Shown one piece after another: positions 1 to 8,006 of a stretch of DNA of 64,000 nt. The notes beneath the pieces are model-generated. The model ran no database searches. It worked only from the letters and a program-made list of their open reading frames with translations, and had not been told where the DNA came from. Positions within the stretch are counted from its first letter, which is position 1, and every line of letters starts with the position of its first letter. Source of the stretch: Synechocystis sp. PCC 7509 (lineage in GTDB: Bacteria > Cyanobacteriota > Cyanobacteriia > Cyanobacteriales > Chroococcidiopsidaceae); the NCBI RefSeq assembly GCF_000332075.2, contig NZ_ALVU02000001.1, positions 3,236,324 through 3,300,323 on the forward strand, read 5' to 3'. A program made the position numbers and the translations under genes.

Positions 1-2
1 TA

Positions 3-491
3 GACGGGCTATGCTTTGGCGGTTTGTGGACATTTGAAGGCTACGAGCGAGAGATAGACAGCACCAACGCCGATTTGCTGGGTTTATCCCTTCCTGGTAA
101 TCCGCCTTTATTAGTAGGAATGGGCTGTTTGTGGTCAATTGTCGATGAAGCTCATATTACAATTTTGGCAGTGCATCCCCGCTACCAAAGTCAAGGTTTC
201 GGGCAATTTATCTTATTAGCATTACTTACTTCTGCTCAGAGACGAGGATTAGAAAGAGCTAGTTTAGAAGTACGTACTTCTAATAAATGTGCGATCGCAC
301 TCTATCAAAAATTTGGGTTTAAAACGGCAGGAATTAGGAAGCGATACTACTCAGACACCGGGGAAGATGCCTTAATTTTGTGGCGCGGTGGCTTACAAGA
401 CGCGGAATTTATTCAGAATTTAACTTCTTGGCGGCAAAACGTGCGATCGCGCATTGTTACAACTACAGGCTACCAATTAAAAGTGCATTAG
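3..491 (+). CDS. rimI: Ribosomal-protein-alanine N-acetyltransferase RimI, 5' end missing
   Basis: GNAT acetyltransferase, expected to acetylate the N-terminal alanine of a ribosomal protein (S18 in the best studied case). The reading frame is open from base 3, so the true start lies left of the window. The acetyl-CoA site is visible as ILAVHPRYQSQGFGQF (R/QxxGxG/A type), and the typical RimI tail NKCAIALYQKFGFKTAGIRK follows. The last 201 bases (291-491), from a HIP1 site to the stop codon, recur at 1635-1835 and 2822-3022. The tail used here may therefore have replaced the native one. The family call is firm; the exact substrate is inferred. Confidence 0.9.
   Translation, partial: DGLCFGGLWTFEGYEREIDSTNADLLGLSLPGNPPLLVGMGCLWSIVDEAHITILAVHPRYQSQGFGQFILLALLTSAQRRGLERASLEVRTSNKCAIALYQKFGFKTAGIRKRYYSDTGEDALILWRGGLQDAEFIQNLTSWRQNVRSRIVTTTGYQLKVH
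291..491 (+). repeat. rimI 3'-end repeat, copy A (in the live gene)
   Basis: These 201 bases begin exactly at GCGATCGC and end at the rimI stop codon. Copies B (1635-1835) and C (2822-3022) have the same length, start and end. By eye they differ at scattered sites, many changing amino acids in the segment just after LILWRGG. This copy is in frame with the rest of rimI. Confidence 0.85.
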
Positions 492-594
492 CGGAAAAAT
501 TGGGGTGTGGCTTTGCCTCCCCCAATGTTTTCCAAGAGAGTGGCAGCTTGTTAAGAAATAGGCGATTCCAACAAGTGACTCGATTAAGGAATAG

Positions 595-1041
595 GTGATA
601 GAAAAACTTTATTATCGTGGCATGGCAGAGCAGAATGGTAAACCCAAAATAGGTCGTAGCGCCAGACTGTTAGGAGTTAGACCTAATATCGATATAAATA
701 TTGAGCAAATACCAATAGGTTATGTGGATGAGCAAGGATATTTGTTGCCATTCCAGCGCAAATTTAGTGACGAGCTTATAATTGTTGCAATTAGAGACAC
801 AAAAGGAATGTCTGTTTCTCTGTCAATCGAAGGTTTACCCACCTTTCGCAAACCTATTAGATTTGGCGGAACTGGTAAAGACGCTTTATGGCGAATTAAC
901 AACAGCATTATCGCTGGAGATTTACAAGCCGTCCAAGATAGCCCGACCCACGTTAGCATCTTGCCAAGAGTTACAATGTCTCTAGAAAAGTACGAATTGG
1001 CATTAGCAAGTACCCAAAAATATTGGGAAAGAATTGATTAG
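595..1041 (+). CDS. Small accessory protein of unknown function, possible toxin
   Basis: A 148-residue protein with a GTG start; an ATG ten codons in (622) is the alternative, but the upstream LYYRG stretch looks like part of the domain. I recall a recurring family of small bacterial proteins with the same layout: an N-terminal Y/FRG, then ARLLGVRP, GMSVS, a GGTGKDALWRI stretch and a C-terminal MSLEKY..AL. Some proteins with a similar shape are Tse2-like ADP-ribosyltransferase toxins, but this match is from memory and weak. It lies 29 bases before the next gene on the same strand, so the two may be a toxin/immunity pair. It sits between rimI tail copies A and B, which suggests horizontal gain. 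Confidence 0.6.
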   Translation: MIEKLYYRGMAEQNGKPKIGRSARLLGVRPNIDINIEQIPIGYVDEQGYLLPFQRKFSDELIIVAIRDTKGMSVSLSIEGLPTFRKPIRFGGTGKDALWRINNSIIAGDLQAVQDSPTHVSILPRVTMSLEKYELALASTQKYWERID

Positions 1042-1070
1042 TAAAATCCAAAAAATAGGGGGCTATAAAA

Positions 1071-1598
1071 ATGGCTTGGATATTTAGTTTGTCCGCAGAA
1101 TGTGGTGCTGAGGAAAGCAGCGCCCATAAATTTGCTCGACACTTTGAGGGAATATCATGGTTACTCTCAAATAATCATCACTGCCAATGTCACACAGACA
1201 TTTTCCAAGATATAGAGAAAAACTGGTGGTGTCGGGTTTCGCCAAGCAATCTTAGTGAAGTAGGAATAGATAGCCCTGGAAGTGCTTATTTGATGACAGA
1301 GCTAGGTATTTTACTCTATCAGTCTCTAAGGTTTGCACCCCAATTTCGTTATGCTTTAGTTGGTGTTGAAGTCGATGAATTTAGAACTTATAGCGAGCTT
1401 ATTGAAGAATTACATAGTTTATCTATTCCAGGATTAGTTTTGGCAAAAAGCCTTAAGCAAGAACTGGAAATACCGCCAATGTTTCGAGCCTTTAGCTCTA
1501 ATTATGTGTGGCAGCCCTACGAGGGAGAAATCTACAATCCGCTAATGGCATCGCCAAACTTAAAAAGTAAACTTGATGAATTGTTAGCTGCAAGTTGA
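1071..1598 (+). CDS. Hypothetical protein, likely partner of the preceding gene
   Basis: A 175-residue soluble protein with no signal peptide or membrane segment. I do not recognise the family. The N-terminal third is rich in Cys and His (CGAEE, NNHHCQCHTD), which might bind metal, but no standard zinc motif is present. The start is an ATG in AAAATGGCTTGG. It follows the 595-1041 gene by 29 bases and is probably cotranscribed with it; an immunity or antitoxin role is inferred from position only. It ends 36 bases before rimI tail copy B. Confidence 0.6.
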   Translation: MAWIFSLSAECGAEESSAHKFARHFEGISWLLSNNHHCQCHTDIFQDIEKNWWCRVSPSNLSEVGIDSPGSAYLMTELGILLYQSLRFAPQFRYALVGVEVDEFRTYSELIEELHSLSIPGLVLAKSLKQELEIPPMFRAFSSNYVWQPYEGEIYNPLMASPNLKSKLDELLAAS

Positions 1599-1634
1599 GT
1601 TAAAACTCTTAAGAGCGACAATTACAAAATAAAT

Positions 1635-1835
1635 GCGATCGCCCTCTATCAAAAATTTGGGTTTAAAACGGCAGGAATCAGAAAAAAATACTACTCAGAT
1701 ACCGGGGAAGATGCCTTAATTTTGTGGCGTGGCGGCTTGCAAGAAGCTGAGTTTATTGAGAAATTAAAGATGTGGCGGCAAAACGTGCGATCGCGCATTG
1801 TTATAAATACAGGCTACCAGTTACAAGTGCATTAG
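1635..1835 (+). pseudogene. rimI 3'-end fragment, copy B
   Basis: These 201 bases match the last 201 bases of rimI and start at the same HIP1 site. The frame is intact and would encode AIALYQKFGF through GYQLQVH and a stop, but there is no start or acetyl-CoA site. It is the left border of the next accessory gene (1993-2490). The residues after LILWRGG (LQEAEFIEKLKMWRQ) differ from copies A and C, so it looks like a tail from a diverged rimI allele rather than a recent duplication. The flanks on both sides (1599-1634, 1836-1992) show no other gene. Confidence 0.85.
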
Positions 1836-1992
1836 TTGCAGCTTGCGATCGTATTTATATATTCAAATAATGCTGGAAAATTTTAATATAATAATATAGT
1901 TAGAGTACTGGATTTTCGTTATAAAATAGTTTCTTATACTTAAATTCTGGTAAACCTCAGATAATAAGATTCATATTGTTTTGATCTAATTT

Positions 1993-2490
1993 TTGCTATT
2001 TACTTCTCTTAATCCACCAAGTGAAATAATGAACTTTTCCCGTTTGGCGTACATCAAAAATATTAATGACGATACAGATTGGGCGTATAAAGAATATCCA
2101 GTTTGTTCTTACTTCCCTCTAAATTTTAAGAGAGGCGATGGCATAAAGGCTCATGTCTCAAACTTGCCGAAAGGATCTCTGATTATTCTTTCTCAAAAAC
2201 CTCCGAGCCAAAGTAAGCGATATCTTACTCATGTTGTCGAACCCTGCAATGAACATCATGAAGATAAACCCCAGTGGGATTTGGGGTCGTGGGGCATAGT
2301 TCGCTGGGTAAAAGTTTGTTGGGTTGCAGATTTTAGTAATATTGATACAATGCCTGCCGACCAAGATGTTATGCAAGCTGAATGGGGCTGGTTTGATACA
2401 AAAGCAAAGTTATTAACGAGTCCCAATTTGATGAACAAGTGGGATAATATTGATAACTTGAGAGCGCATTTACAAAAGATATTTGTCTGA
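1993..2490 (+). CDS. Hypothetical accessory protein, possibly PUA/EVE-like
   Basis: A protein of up to 165 residues. An in-frame stop lies just upstream (1987-1989), so the start is TTG 1993 or ATG 2029. The middle section (GSLIILSQKP, YLTHVVEPC, then SWGIVRWVKVCWVADF) alternates beta-rich hydrophobic stretches in a way that recalls PUA/EVE-like nucleic-acid-binding folds, but I cannot assign a family. It lies alone between rimI tail copies B and C and is followed within about 10 bases by an attC-like sequence. Base composition is more A+T-rich than its housekeeping neighbours, as expected for transferred DNA. Confidence 0.5.
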   Translation: MLFTSLNPPSEIMNFSRLAYIKNINDDTDWAYKEYPVCSYFPLNFKRGDGIKAHVSNLPKGSLIILSQKPPSQSKRYLTHVVEPCNEHHEDKPQWDLGSWGIVRWVKVCWVADFSNIDTMPADQDVMQAEWGWFDTKAKLLTSPNLMNKWDNIDNLRAHLQKIFV

Positions 2491-2666
2491 GCCGACGCAC
2501 TCTAACAACCGCAATGCACCGGAACTTTGAAATATACTGGTTTCTGTCAAGAGTTATCTGTGTTCGGTGATTACGAATATTATTTTAACTTGATTTAATC
2601 GAGTGGAGTTTGTAAGCGATCGCACTTTAAACTATTAACTTAAATTTCAGACTCCCATCAATCGCT

Positions 2667-2750
2667 TTACTTGGATTCGTTGTCAAATAGCCCCGCAGCG
2701 ATCGCTTGATGCTAGCGTTCAATTGTCCATTTGTAGGTAGTAATGGTCAT
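2667..2750 (-). pseudogene. Uma2-family (DUF820) 5' remnant
   Basis: On the minus strand an ATG at 2750 opens MTITTYKWTIER, then a TAG at codon 13, then HQAIAAGLFDNES and a second stop. The same protein start, without the early stop, is at 32718 (MSVTTYKWTIERYHQAISAE), and the two loci also share upstream sequence (32673-32717 against about 2751-2795). Only the first 27 codons remain here, so this is a dead fragment of a Uma2-type PD-(D/E)xK protein gene. Confidence 0.65.
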
Positions 2751-2821
2751 AGAAATATTAGCCTAAAAACGCCTAGATGTCTGTAATTATGGCTTATTCG
2801 TGATTTTTGTTGCTCTAAAGT

Positions 2822-3022
2822 GCGATCGCACTCTATCAAAAATTTGGCTTTAAAACGGCGGGAATTAGAAAGCGATACTACTCAGACACCAGGGAAGATG
2901 CCTTAATTTTGTGGCGTGGAGGCGTGCAAGAAGTTGAATTTATCCAGGAATTGAGAACTTGGCGGCAAAACGTGCGATCGCGCATTGTCACCACTACAGG
3001 CTACCAATTAAAAGTTCATTAA
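2822..3022 (+). pseudogene. rimI 3'-end fragment, copy C
   Basis: This third 201-base copy of the rimI tail starts at GCGATCGC and ends with TAA instead of TAG. The frame is intact (AIALYQKFGF to GYQLKVH) but headless. A stop lies just upstream in frame. As the copy farthest from the rimI 5' part, it may be the original end of the resident gene, displaced by the insertions to its left. It is followed directly by a terminator-like hairpin, as expected for a native gene end. Confidence 0.85.
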
Positions 3023-3044
3023 TTCTAGCAATCCCTTGTTTAGG

Positions 3045-3084
3045 AATAATCTACAGTATACCGATAGGAATATTGTAGATTATT
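3045..3084 (+). terminator. Hairpin after rimI tail copy C
   Basis: AATAATCTACA and its exact complement TGTAGATTATT flank an 18-base loop, and the right arm runs into TTTTTGT. The stem is A+T-rich, so it may be a weak rho-independent terminator or a protein-binding site. Its position 22 bases after the copy C stop suits the original rimI terminator. Confidence 0.5.
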
Positions 3085-3142
3085 TTTGTATGCAGCCTTG
3101 ATTTATTGATTTAATCTATGCCATACTCCTTAATTAAGTTAA

Positions 3143-3170
3143 CTACGGCAAGTCGAGCGGTTTACCGTAG
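3143..3170. promoter_or_regulatory. Inverted repeat just upstream of ssuA
   Basis: CTACGG and CCGTAG flank a 16-base spacer, 13 bases before the first possible ssuA start and followed by a run of A. Dyad symmetry at this place suggests an operator, for example for a LysR-type sulfur regulator. That role is inferred from position only. Confidence 0.3.
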
Positions 3171-3182
3171 ATTAAAAAAATA

Positions 3183-4346
3183 ATGCCGTCTCCATTGTTT
3201 ATTAGCTTTGGAATTGCCTTCTTTTTGAGGAATCCTAATTTGTTAAGTAGATACCACTGGTTATTAGATAGCTTGAGCCACTACAAGTATTGGTTTAAGC
3301 AGCAATGCGCCAAAACCGTTGAGGGAAGACAAGTTCAAACCGCGCCTTGCTTGCGTAATCCTAAGTTTTTGCTATTTACTACAAGTCTATGTTTGAGTTT
3401 AGTAGTATCTGCGTGTACGCCTACGGATTCACAATCATTGCAAAGCGATCGCCCAGTTACCAATACCAGTTCTAATCAAAGTGCTGAAAACAAAACAATT
3501 CGGATTGGCTATCAAAAGTACGGTACGCTCAACATTCTCAAAGCTCAAGGAAGTTTAGAGCAACGATTGAAACCGCAAGGAATTGCCGTGCAATGGGTGC
3601 AATTTCCCGCCGGGCCACAATTGTTAGAAGCCTTGAACGCCGGAAGTATTGACTACGGGCATACAGGAGAAGCGCCACCAATTTTTGCTCAAGCGGCAGG
3701 CGCACCTTTGGTATATATTGCTCACGAGCCGCCCAACCCCAAGGGAGAAGCAATTTTAGTTGCTAAAGATTCCCCAATTCAAAACGTAGCTAGTTTGAAG
3801 GGCAAAAAAGTTGCTTTAAATAAAGCTTCAAATGTGCATTTCTTTTTAGTTCAGGCACTAGCAGCAGCCGGGTTGAAGTATAGCGATATTAAACCAGTGT
3901 TTCTGCCACCAGCCGAGGCACGGGCGGCTTTTGAGCAGGGAAGCGTTGATGCTTGGGCAATTTGGGATCCGTTTTTTACCGCCGCCCAACGGGCGACAGG
4001 AGCGCGAGTATTGACCAATGCCGAGAATTTGGCAGCAAATCGGGAGTTTTATTTAGCGGCTAAACCTTTTGCAGACAAGCATGGAAGTCGCATCAAAGTA
4101 ATTTTAGAAGAAACCCAAAAAGTAGACGATTGGGCGAAAGCTAATCCCACCGAAGTAGCAAAGTTGTTGTCGCCGCAGTTGGGAATTGATGTACCGACTT
4201 TAATCGAAGTATCTCAGCGTCGCCCTTATGGAGTCCAACCAATGCAGCCGGAAGTTGTGGCTTATCAGCAACAAGTAGCAGATACATTTTTTAAATTAGG
4301 GCTGCTACCCAAAAAATTAGAAGTAAAACAAGTGGCGCAACAGTAG
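3183..4346 (+). CDS. ssuA: Aliphatic sulfonate ABC transporter, substrate-binding lipoprotein
   Basis: Periplasmic binding protein of the SsuA/NrtA-like family that delivers alkanesulfonates to SsuBC. It has IRIGYQKYGTLNILKAQG, QFPAGPQLLEALNAGSIDYG and VDAWAIWDPF, all typical of SsuA. A lipoprotein signal is clear (LLFTTSLCLSLVVSAC, with Cys about residue 78), but about 56 residues precede it when the ATG at 3183 is used. A TTG at 3351 would put the lipobox Cys at residue 22, the usual distance, so the real start may be there. It is the first gene of a compact four-gene ssu operon, 19 bases before ssuD. Confidence 0.9.
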   Translation: MPSPLFISFGIAFFLRNPNLLSRYHWLLDSLSHYKYWFKQQCAKTVEGRQVQTAPCLRNPKFLLFTTSLCLSLVVSACTPTDSQSLQSDRPVTNTSSNQSAENKTIRIGYQKYGTLNILKAQGSLEQRLKPQGIAVQWVQFPAGPQLLEALNAGSIDYGHTGEAPPIFAQAAGAPLVYIAHEPPNPKGEAILVAKDSPIQNVASLKGKKVALNKASNVHFFLVQALAAAGLKYSDIKPVFLPPAEARAAFEQGSVDAWAIWDPFFTAAQRATGARVLTNAENLAANREFYLAAKPFADKHGSRIKVILEETQKVDDWAKANPTEVAKLLSPQLGIDVPTLIEVSQRRPYGVQPMQPEVVAYQQQVADTFFKLGLLPKKLEVKQVAQQ

Positions 4347-4365
4347 ATTTTAAGGAAGACGATAA

Positions 4366-5520
4366 ATGCAACTACTTTGGTTTATTCCCACTCATGGCGA
4401 TGGTCGTTATCTTGGCACAGCAAGCGGGGGACGGGCAACGAATTTCCCTTATCTGCGGCAGATTGCCCAAGCGGTAGACGATCTTGGCTATACGGGGGCT
4501 TTGTTACCTACGGGGCGTTCTTGCGAAGATGCTTGGGTGGTAGCTTCAACCCTTGCTGCGGTGACGCAAAAAATGAAGTTTTTAGTAGCGATTCGTCCTG
4601 GTTTAATGTCGCCAGGAGTAGCGGCGCGAATGGCAGCAACTTTCGATCGCTTATCTAACGGCCGCTTGTTAATAAACGTTGTTACAGGGGGCGATCCGGT
4701 GGAATTGGCAGGAGATGGCGTACATCTAAGTCATGCAAGCCGCTACGAGTTGACAGAGGAATTTTTAACCGTATGGAGAGCGATCGCCTCTGGGGAAGAA
4801 ACTAATTTTAAAGGTGAATATTTCGATATTCAAGGCGGTAAACTGATGTTTCCATCGGTGCAAACACCTTATCCGCCGTTGTGGTTTGGGGGATCTAGTG
4901 CGATCGCTCAAAAAATTGCCGCCAAGCACGTTGATGTTTACCTTACTTGGGGCGAACCACCGCAGCAAGTAGCAGAAAAAATCGCCACTCTACGCAGATT
5001 AGCCGCCGCCGAAGGACGTACTTTAAAGTTTGGCATTCGCTTACACGTTATTGTCCGCGAGACGCAAAGCGAAGCTTGGGAAGCTGCCGAAAAGCTGATT
5101 AGTTATGTAGATGAAGAAGCAATTTCTGCGGCTCAAAAAGTCTACGCTCGGTTGGATTCTGAAGGACAAAAGCGGATGACGCAGTTGCATAATGGCAGCC
5201 GAGAAGCCTTAGAAATTAGTCCTAATCTTTGGGCGGGAGTTGGTTTAGTACGTGGCGGTGCGGGAACAGCGTTAGTTGGAGATCCTGAAACTGTGGCGGC
5301 GCGGATGTTGGAATACGCAGACTTAGGAATTGATACTTTTATTCTTTCTGGCTATCCCCACTTAGAAGAAGCTTATCGCGTCGCCGAGCTATTGTTTCCA
5401 CATTTGCCTTTACAAAGTCTGCCAGTAATAAATCAGCAAGTAATGCTCAGTCCTTTTGGTGAGATTGTCGCCAATCAAAGTTTCCCCAAATCAAAAACGC
5501 CTCAATTAACAGTGGATTAA
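4366..5520 (+). CDS. ssuD: FMNH2-dependent alkanesulfonate monooxygenase
   Basis: Cleaves the C-S bond of alkanesulfonates using reduced FMN and O2, releasing sulfite and an aldehyde. The 384 residues match the usual length. The family residues are visible: the Cys in GRSCEDAW, the His in [10 protein letters not shown] and the Arg-rich loop [17 protein letters not shown]. It is a luciferase-like TIM barrel acting in the cytoplasm. It sits between ssuA and ssuC; the stop is five bases before the ssuC ATG. It needs a partner flavin reductase (SsuE), which is not in this operon; the FMN reductase at 41627-42172 is a candidate. Confidence 0.95.
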   Translation: MQLLWFIPTHGDGRYLGTASGGRATNFPYLRQIAQAVDDLGYTGALLPTGRSCEDAWVVASTLAAVTQKMKFLVAIRPGLMSPGVAARMAATFDRLSNGRLLINVVTGGDPVELAGDGVHLSHASRYELTEEFLTVWRAIASGEETNFKGEYFDIQGGKLMFPSVQTPYPPLWFGGSSAIAQKIAAKHVDVYLTWGEPPQQVAEKIATLRRLAAAEGRTLKFGIRLHVIVRETQSEAWEAAEKLISYVDEEAISAAQKVYARLDSEGQKRMTQLHNGSREALEISPNLWAGVGLVRGGAGTALVGDPETVAARMLEYADLGIDTFILSGYPHLEEAYRVAELLFPHLPLQSLPVINQQVMLSPFGEIVANQSFPKSKTPQLTVD

Positions 5521-5525
5521 GTGTT

Positions 5526-6296
5526 ATGCAAAAAAAATGGCTCAAGCAAGCTATACCTTGGATAGTACCAATATTGCTAGTTATGCTTTGGCAGTTACTA
5601 TCCCAGTTTGGTTGGCTGCAAGCGCGAGTTTTACCAGCACCAACGGCAGTAATTCAAGCGGCGATCGCTCTAGCAAGTTCTGGCGAACTACTGCGTCATA
5701 TTATTACAAGTTCCACCCGCGCTATTGTCGGTTTGCTAATTGGCGGTGGAATTGGGTTTATTTTAGGATTGCTCAATGGCGTTTTCCCTGTAGCAGAGAA
5801 GCTATTAGATAGCTCAATGCAAATGCTGCGAAATATTCCACATTTAGCGATGATTCCTTTAATAATTGTTTGGTTTGGGATTGGGGAAGAAGCCAAAATT
5901 TTCTTAGTGGCGATCGGGGTAATGTTTCCCATCTATTTGAATACCTATCATGGCATCCATACCGTTGATAAAGGATTGCTAGAAATGGGCAAAGTCTACG
6001 GACTCAAGCCTTGGGAACAATTCTGGCAAATTATTTTACCTGGAGCTATGCCTTCAATTTTAATTGGCTTGCGTTACGCCCTAGGGATTATGTGGCTGAC
6101 TTTAATTGTCGCTGAAACGATCGCGGCAGATTCTGGGATTGGCTACATGGCAATGAATGCACGCGAATTTATGCAAACAGATGTAATAGTTTTCAGCATT
6201 TTAGTTTATGCCTTACTAGGCAAACTTGCCGATACCAGCGCAAAAGTGCTGGAAGAAAAGTTGCTTGGGTGGCATCCGAGTTATCAAATAGCCTAG
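5526..6296 (+). CDS. ssuC: Aliphatic sulfonate ABC transporter permease
   Basis: Inner-membrane permease of the BPD_transp_1 family, 256 residues, with about six hydrophobic helices. The cytoplasmic EAA loop that contacts the ATPase reads EMGKVYGLKPWEQFWQIILP. It is paired with SsuB (11 bases downstream) and SsuA. A close call would be a taurine or nitrate permease, but the adjacent ssuD supports sulfonates. Confidence 0.9.
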   Translation: MQKKWLKQAIPWIVPILLVMLWQLLSQFGWLQARVLPAPTAVIQAAIALASSGELLRHIITSSTRAIVGLLIGGGIGFILGLLNGVFPVAEKLLDSSMQMLRNIPHLAMIPLIIVWFGIGEEAKIFLVAIGVMFPIYLNTYHGIHTVDKGLLEMGKVYGLKPWEQFWQIILPGAMPSILIGLRYALGIMWLTLIVAETIAADSGIGYMAMNAREFMQTDVIVFSILVYALLGKLADTSAKVLEEKLLGWHPSYQIA

Positions 6297-6306
6297 GTAA
6301 AAAGGA

Positions 6307-7074
6307 ATGAAACCAGAAATTAGAGGCGCAGACTTGAAAGTACGAGGTTTAAGTAAAACCTTTGGCAAACAGCAAGTTTTACACAATTTAGATTTAGAGA
6401 TTTCACCCGGCGAATTTGTCGCTGTGGTTGGTCGTAGCGGTTGCGGTAAAAGTACCTTACTGCGTTTATTGGCAGGCTTAGAGCCTCCCACTACGGGAAG
6501 TATTTTAATTGATGGCGAACCTCTAAAGCAAATTAACTACTCGGCGCGGGTGATGTTTCAAGATGCGCGCTTGCTAATGTGGCGACGGGTACTTGAAAAT
6601 GTGGGGCTGGGTTTGCGTCACAACTGGCAACCAAAGGCACAATGGGCGCTAGAACAAGTTGGGTTAGGCGATCGCGCTCAAGAATGGCCCGCAGTCCTTT
6701 CCGGGGGACAGCGCCAACGAGTAGCCTTAGCAAGAGCTTTAGTTAGTCAACCGCGTTTGCTATTACTTGACGAACCATTAGGGGCGCTGGATGCTTTAAC
6801 GCGGATTGAAATGCAACGGCTAATTTCTAGTCTTTGGCAAGAGCAAAAATTTACCGCCCTGCTAATTACTCACGATGTAGAGGAAGCTGTAGCCCTAGCA
6901 GATCGAGTCATTCTGATTGAATCGGGAAAAGTCGCAATGGATCTAGAAATTACTCTTTCTCGTCCACGTCATCGCGGCGACGCTGCCTCGGCTGCCATTG
7001 TAGAACACATTTTAGAGCGGGTTTTAAATCCCGGCGCTAATACCAAAACAAATTTACTTACAAGGAGTTTTTAA
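6307..7074 (+). CDS. ssuB: Aliphatic sulfonate ABC transporter ATPase
   Basis: ATPase that powers sulfonate uptake, 255 residues. Walker A is GRSGCGKST, the signature is LSGGQRQR, Walker B is [12 protein letters not shown] and the switch is [10 protein letters not shown]. It is the last gene of the ssu operon. A strong Shine-Dalgarno sequence (AAGGAG) lies inside its last codons, just before a six-codon open frame at 7076-7096. Confidence 0.93.
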   Translation: MKPEIRGADLKVRGLSKTFGKQQVLHNLDLEISPGEFVAVVGRSGCGKSTLLRLLAGLEPPTTGSILIDGEPLKQINYSARVMFQDARLLMWRRVLENVGLGLRHNWQPKAQWALEQVGLGDRAQEWPAVLSGGQRQRVALARALVSQPRLLLLDEPLGALDALTRIEMQRLISSLWQEQKFTALLITHDVEEAVALADRVILIESGKVAMDLEITLSRPRHRGDAASAAIVEHILERVLNPGANTKTNLLTRSF

Positions 7075-7075
7075 G

Positions 7076-7096
7076 ATGACAAATATTTTATCTTAA
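7076..7096 (+). other. Six-codon minigene after ssuB
   Basis: An ATG sits eight bases after GGAG and directly behind the ssuB stop. It opens MTNILS and then TAA. The ribosome binding site is better than that of most genes here, so this may be the start of a fifth operon gene that was deleted, or a translated leader. Nothing else is seen before the next gene. Confidence 0.25.
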
Positions 7097-7191
7097 ATAA
7101 CTTTTATTCCTCTACTGCTTTTCGTATTTTTCAAATATCAATCTTGACTTTGTTACAAACGCCAAAAATTAGTTAAAGAGAGACATTCATT

Positions 7192-7938
7192 ATGACCCTG
7201 CTAAGAAATTCGCGCGTATCTTATCCCACAGCGATCGCTAATGTTAAACAAAAAGTAGCAACTCCAATTCCCGAACTACATCCCCAATGGCAATCTCTCG
7301 ATTTAGCGGAACTTTTAACCCAACCAACAGCCTTTCTTTCCATTAGTCAAAGCAATAGCCTGTATAGTCCTCAAGGCGTACAAAGCAAGGAAAAACAGTG
7401 GGAGCGTCCCAGTTTAGAAAATACGGTTAAAGTAGTGATCGCAGCTCGTAAAGCTGGAGCAAAATTCTTTTGGATTGGTTACAACGTATTTAGAGAAGAC
7501 TATCCCAAAAGTCCTTTAGATGAAGCACAGTATCGCAACTGGTACGAGCCTTACACAAACTGGAGTGACGAGCAAAAGCAATGGGATGGAGAACTGGTTG
7601 ACCAATTAAAAGCTCTCCAGCAACCCCAAGATGTAGAATTTTTTGAAACTGCTCATCAGTCGTCTTTTATCGGCACAACCTTACCCCTTTATCTTCATCG
7701 CTGGGGAATTCGCAACCTGTTGATAACGGGGATGCACTTAGATTGGTGTATTGAAGGAAATGCCCGTGCAGCAAGAGATAGCGGTCTGACACCCATTGTA
7801 ATTGGCGATGCCTGTGCTTGCCAATACCAAGAAGATGAGCCAGCGACACTGCGGCGGATTAATAACTTTTTTGCGCCAGTAATTTCGGCTGATTTTGCCG
7901 TGCAGTTACTAGAAAGAGACTGGGTAAGACCGATTTAG
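7192..7938 (+). CDS. Isochorismatase-like cysteine hydrolase with altered active site
   Basis: A 248-residue protein with the isochorismatase-like fold: FWIGYNVF, then SSFIGTTLPLYLHRWGIRNL and the nucleophile loop GMHLDWCIEGNARAARDSGL, with the catalytic Cys in DWC. Family enzymes use an Asp-Lys-Cys triad. Here the first strand reads AFLSISQSN, with Ser where Asp is expected, and the loop before SSF has Thr (ETAHQSSF) where Lys is expected. Only Cys is kept, so the activity may be different or lost. A long N-terminal segment is unusual. It follows the ssu operon by about 120 bases with its own ribosome site (AGAGAGA), and may process an uptake product. Confidence 0.75.
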   Translation: MTLLRNSRVSYPTAIANVKQKVATPIPELHPQWQSLDLAELLTQPTAFLSISQSNSLYSPQGVQSKEKQWERPSLENTVKVVIAARKAGAKFFWIGYNVFREDYPKSPLDEAQYRNWYEPYTNWSDEQKQWDGELVDQLKALQQPQDVEFFETAHQSSFIGTTLPLYLHRWGIRNLLITGMHLDWCIEGNARAARDSGLTPIVIGDACACQYQEDEPATLRRINNFFAPVISADFAVQLLERDWVRPI

Positions 7939-7973
7939 AGCCTAAAGTTAGTAACGTTTTAGCAGAGAAGCTG

Positions 7974-8006
7974 GCGATCGCACTTTTACCCTAGAAGTGC
8001 GATCGC
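7974..8006. terminator. HIP1-based hairpin after the cysteine hydrolase
   Basis: GCGATCGCACTT and AAGTGCGATCGC form a perfect 12-base stem around a 9-base loop, followed by ATTTCT. Each arm holds a full HIP1 site. Position 36 bases after the stop codon suits a terminator. Confidence 0.5.

Larger units (their letters stand above)
2491..3182. other. Gene-poor stretch with decayed fragments
   Basis: There is no intact gene. From left to right it holds an attC-like sequence just after the 1993-2490 stop (about 2500-2580), a HIP1 site near 2617, the Uma2 remnant on the minus strand, rimI tail copy C (2822-3022), a hairpin (3045-3084) and an inverted repeat just before ssuA (3143-3170). Confidence 0.6.
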
